This document shows, one piece after another, positions 7,362-9,572 of a stretch of DNA of 9,572 bases; position 1 is the first letter of the stretch; every line of letters begins with the position of its first letter. A model generated the notes under the pieces. That model made no database searches. It was not told where the DNA came from and saw nothing but the letters and a program-made list of their open reading frames with translations. Location: contig JAQGJZ010000011.1 in NCBI GenBank assembly GCA_028290385.1, positions 1-9,572 of the forward strand, written 5' to 3'. The DNA comes from Enterovirga sp. GTDB taxonomy: Bacteria > Pseudomonadota > Alphaproteobacteria > Rhizobiales > Beijerinckiaceae. Position numbers and translations under genes: made by a program.

Positions 7362-8645
7362 TCACCGGCCGAGCGCCGCCGCGATCTCGGCGAGCGGCTG
7401 CAGGCCCTTGATCGGCCCGATGGCCGCAAGGGCCGGCGGCCCGGCGAGCGTGCGGGCCCCGGCGGCGCGGACCTCCTCGACGGTCACGGCGTCGACGCGC
7501 GCGATCGTTTCCTCCGCCGGGATAACGCGGCCCCAGGCGAGGAGCTGGCGCGCCGCCCTGTCGATACGGCCGCCCGGCGTCTCGAGGGCAGCCAGCATCG
7601 CGACCTTGAGCTGGGCCCGGGCGCGGGCGAGCTCCACGGGCTCGATCCCGGCGGCGGCGGCGCGCGAGGTTTCGATCACCACCTCGACGAGGCCCGGCAG
7701 GTCCGCGGCCGAGGTTCCGGCGCCGATGCCGAACAGGCCGCAATCCGTGAAGGGCCAGTGGAAGGCGTCGATCGAATAGGCGAGGCCGCGGGTTTCCCGC
7801 ACCTCGTGCCAGAGCCGGGACGTGAGCCCGCCGCCGAGCGCCTGCGCGAAGATGTGGGTCGCGAAATAAGCGGGATCACGGAAGGACACGCCCGGCAGGC
7901 CGATCATCAGGTTGGCCTGTTCGAGCCTGCGCGGCAGGCGGCGCTCGCCGCCCGTATAGGTGCCGGCCGACGGCTCGGGCGCCTGCGCGCCCGGGATGCC
8001 GCCGAGCGCACGCGAGACCGCATCGACCACCCGCGCATGATCCACCTGCCCGGCGGCCGCGAAGACCATCCGGGCCGGCGTGTATTCCCGCGCCATGAAG
8101 GCCCGGATCATGTCGGCCTCGAAGCTCGCGATCGTGTCGGGCCGGCCGAGGATGGGCCGCCCGATCGCCTGACCCGCGAAGGCGATCTCCATGAAGGCGT
8201 CGCCGACCGCCTCGTCGGGCGAATCCTCGATCGAAGCGTATTCCTGCAGGATGACGTTCTTCTCGCGCCCGAGCTCGGTCGCGTCGAAGAGCGAGTTCGT
8301 CAGGATGTCGCCGAGGACGTCGACGGCGAGGTCCGCATCCGTGCCGAGGACGCGGGACGTGTAGCTCGTGAACTCGGTCGAGGTGGCGGCATTGATGTCG
8401 CCGCCGACATTCTCGATGTCCTCCGCGATCTGGCGAGCCGTCCGGCGCGCCGTGCCCTTGAAGGCCATGTGCTCGATCAGGTGCGAGAGGCCGTGCTCGG
8501 CCTCGCGCTCGTGGCGCGAGCCGGCCGCGACCCAGACGCCGAGCGTCGCCGTCTCGACGCCCGGGATGGTCTCGGTCGCGACCGTGAGCCCGTTCGGCAG
8601 GCGGGTGAGGCTGATTCCGGCCTGAACCGTCTCGGGCGCGCTCAC
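7362..8645 (-). CDS. M16 family zinc metallopeptidase (processing-peptidase-like)
   Basis: A 427-residue pitrilysin-family peptidase resembling the beta subunit of mitochondrial processing peptidase. It has an N-terminal M16 domain (about 18-165, PF00675) and a C-terminal M16C domain (about 170-345, PF05193). The inverted zinc motif HxxEH is H55-L-I-E58-H59 in GLSHLIEHMAFKGT; E58 is the catalytic base, and E135 (in NVILQEYA) fits the distal zinc ligand with E128 upstream. The second domain has SRLWHEVRETRGLAYSI (276-292), with the R286/Y290 pair of active M16 enzymes, so it should be catalytic. No signal peptide is evident, so it is probably cytoplasmic; the substrate is unknown. The start is GTG at 8643-8645, overlapping the thrC stop as GTGA, with no good ribosome-binding site of its own, which suggests translational coupling. 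The family N-terminus (SLTRLPNGLTVATE) follows directly. Confidence 0.95.
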   Translation of the reverse strand: MSAPETVQAGISLTRLPNGLTVATETIPGVETATLGVWVAAGSRHEREAEHGLSHLIEHMAFKGTARRTARQIAEDIENVGGDINAATSTEFTSYTSRVLGTDADLAVDVLGDILTNSLFDATELGREKNVILQEYASIEDSPDEAVGDAFMEIAFAGQAIGRPILGRPDTIASFEADMIRAFMAREYTPARMVFAAAGQVDHARVVDAVSRALGGIPGAQAPEPSAGTYTGGERRLPRRLEQANLMIGLPGVSFRDPAYFATHIFAQALGGGLTSRLWHEVRETRGLAYSIDAFHWPFTDCGLFGIGAGTSAADLPGLVEVVIETSRAAAAGIEPVELARARAQLKVAMLAALETPGGRIDRAARQLLAWGRVIPAEETIARVDAVTVEEVRAAGARTLAGPPALAAIGPIKGLQPLAEIAAALGR

Positions 8646-9572
8646 GCTGCCCGGCCCGTCACGGCGCGGGCTTCGGCGCGGATAAAGGCCTCGATCGCGG
8701 CCGTGTCGTTCGGCAGCCGGGCGATCCGCTCCGGCTTGTCCATCAGGTCGGCCAGGTGCGGCGGCAGGCCGGGGCGCAGCCCGGTCGCGCGTTCAACCGC
8801 GTCCGGGAACTTGGCCGGGTGCGCGGTGGACAGCGCCACAACCGGGGTCGCGCCGTCGTGCCCGAGATGGCGGCGCGCGGCGCGCACGCCGATCGCCGTG
8901 TGCGGGTCGAGGAGGTAGCCGGCTTCGCGCCAGGTCCGGCCGATCTCGTCCGTCACCTCGTCCTCCGGGATTGCGGCGGCGTCGAAGTCACGCCGGATCG
9001 CCGCGAGCGGCTCCGGCGCGACCGTGAAGGAGCGGGACTGCGCAAGCCCGGCCATCAGGCGGCGCACGGCCTCGGCATCGCGGCCATAGGCCTCGAACAG
9101 AAGGCGCTCGAAATTGGACGAGACCTGGATGTCCATGGAGGGGGAGGTGGTCGGCACCACGCCCCTCACCTCGTAGGTGCCGGTCGCGATGGTGCGGGCC
9201 AGGATGTCGTTGGCGTTCGTGGCCACGAGAAGCCGGCCGAGCGGCAGGCCCATGCGCCGGGCGACATGGCCGGCCAGAACGTCGCCGAAATTGCCCGTCG
9301 GGACGGAGAAGGAAACCGGCCGGTGCGGCGAGCCGAGCGCGACCGCGGCCGTGAAATAATACACCGCCTGGGCCGCGACGCGGGCCCAGTTGATCGAGTT
9401 GATGCCCGAGAGCTGCATCTCGTCCCGGAAGCGCGGGTTGGAGAACATCCCCTTCACGAGCGCCTGGGCGTCGTCGAAGGTGCCGTCGATCGCGATCGCG
9501 TGGACGTTCGCGTCCGGCACGGCGGTCATCTGCCGACGCTGCACCTCCGACACCCGGCCATGCGGGTAGAGG
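8642..9572 (-). CDS. thrC: Threonine synthase (C-terminal 309 residues, runs off the window)
   Basis: The C-terminal two thirds of threonine synthase, the pyridoxal-phosphate enzyme that turns O-phosphohomoserine into threonine, acting right after ThrB. The first full codon is at 9571-9569, and LYPHGRVSEVQRRQMT is typical of the family, so the reading frame continues past the right edge. A complete enzyme is about 460-470 residues, so about 155 are missing, including the N-terminal region expected to carry the PLP-binding lysine. Visible hallmarks: NVHAIAIDGTFDDAQALVK, SINWARVAAQAVYYF, and the phosphate-binding loop PTGNFGD (encoded near 9280-9300). These fit the proteobacterial/fungal type rather than the short Bacillus type. 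The GTG at 9553 is internal, not a start. The stop at 8642-8644 overlaps the M16 start, so the two genes are very likely co-transcribed. Confidence 0.96.
   Translation of the reverse strand, partial: LYPHGRVSEVQRRQMTAVPDANVHAIAIDGTFDDAQALVKGMFSNPRFRDEMQLSGINSINWARVAAQAVYYFTAAVALGSPHRPVSFSVPTGNFGDVLAGHVARRMGLPLGRLLVATNANDILARTIATGTYEVRGVVPTTSPSMDIQVSSNFERLLFEAYGRDAEAVRRLMAGLAQSRSFTVAPEPLAAIRRDFDAAAIPEDEVTDEIGRTWREAGYLLDPHTAIGVRAARRHLGHDGATPVVALSTAHPAKFPDAVERATGLRPGLPPHLADLMDKPERIARLPNDTAAIEAFIRAEARAVTGRAA

Overview
This is a GC-rich window (roughly two thirds G+C by eye) from an alphaproteobacterium, most likely of the order Hyphomicrobiales/Rhizobiales (Methylobacterium, Microvirga, Bosea or Bradyrhizobium-like). 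The evidence is the APH-fold homoserine kinase followed by rnhA, a one-cysteine peroxiredoxin, YqgE, an M16 peptidase coupled to thrC, and an orphan ABC_sub_bind protein of the kind abundant in that order. No close species can be named from the sequence alone.

Layout, left to right. At 36-200 (minus) lies a 54-residue Flp-type pilin gene. At 386-1363 (plus) is a Tat-exported ABC_sub_bind periplasmic protein with no permease or ATPase partner in view. At 1493-2979 (plus) thrB and rnhA form a probable two-gene unit. Its end overlaps by 4 bases the stop of a convergent peroxiredoxin gene (2976-3482, minus). The peroxiredoxin gene and yqgE (3625-4251, plus) diverge from a 142-base region rich in dyads. 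yqgE converges, 25 bases away, on a 971-residue membrane c-di-GMP enzyme (4277-7192, minus). This has a signal peptide, periplasmic domain, seven membrane segments, PAS, GGDEF and EAL. Upstream of it on the same strand are an M16 zinc peptidase (7362-8645) and thrC (8642 to beyond the right edge), which overlap by GTGA.

Functionally the window holds the last two enzymes of threonine synthesis: homoserine kinase (ThrB) and threonine synthase (ThrC). They are on opposite strands about 6 kb apart. Around them are housekeeping genes (RNase HI, peroxiredoxin, M16 peptidase, YqgE) and one sensory c-di-GMP enzyme. The left 1.4 kb (pilin plus orphan solute-binding protein) looks like a different neighbourhood joined to the conserved block.

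I found no convincing new defence, mobile or RNA system. No tRNA, rRNA, CRISPR, insertion sequence or integrase is visible. The points most worth a second look are the small pilin gene, the hairpin leader before the c-di-GMP enzyme, that enzyme's complete pair of active sites, and the possible rearrangement junction before thrB.
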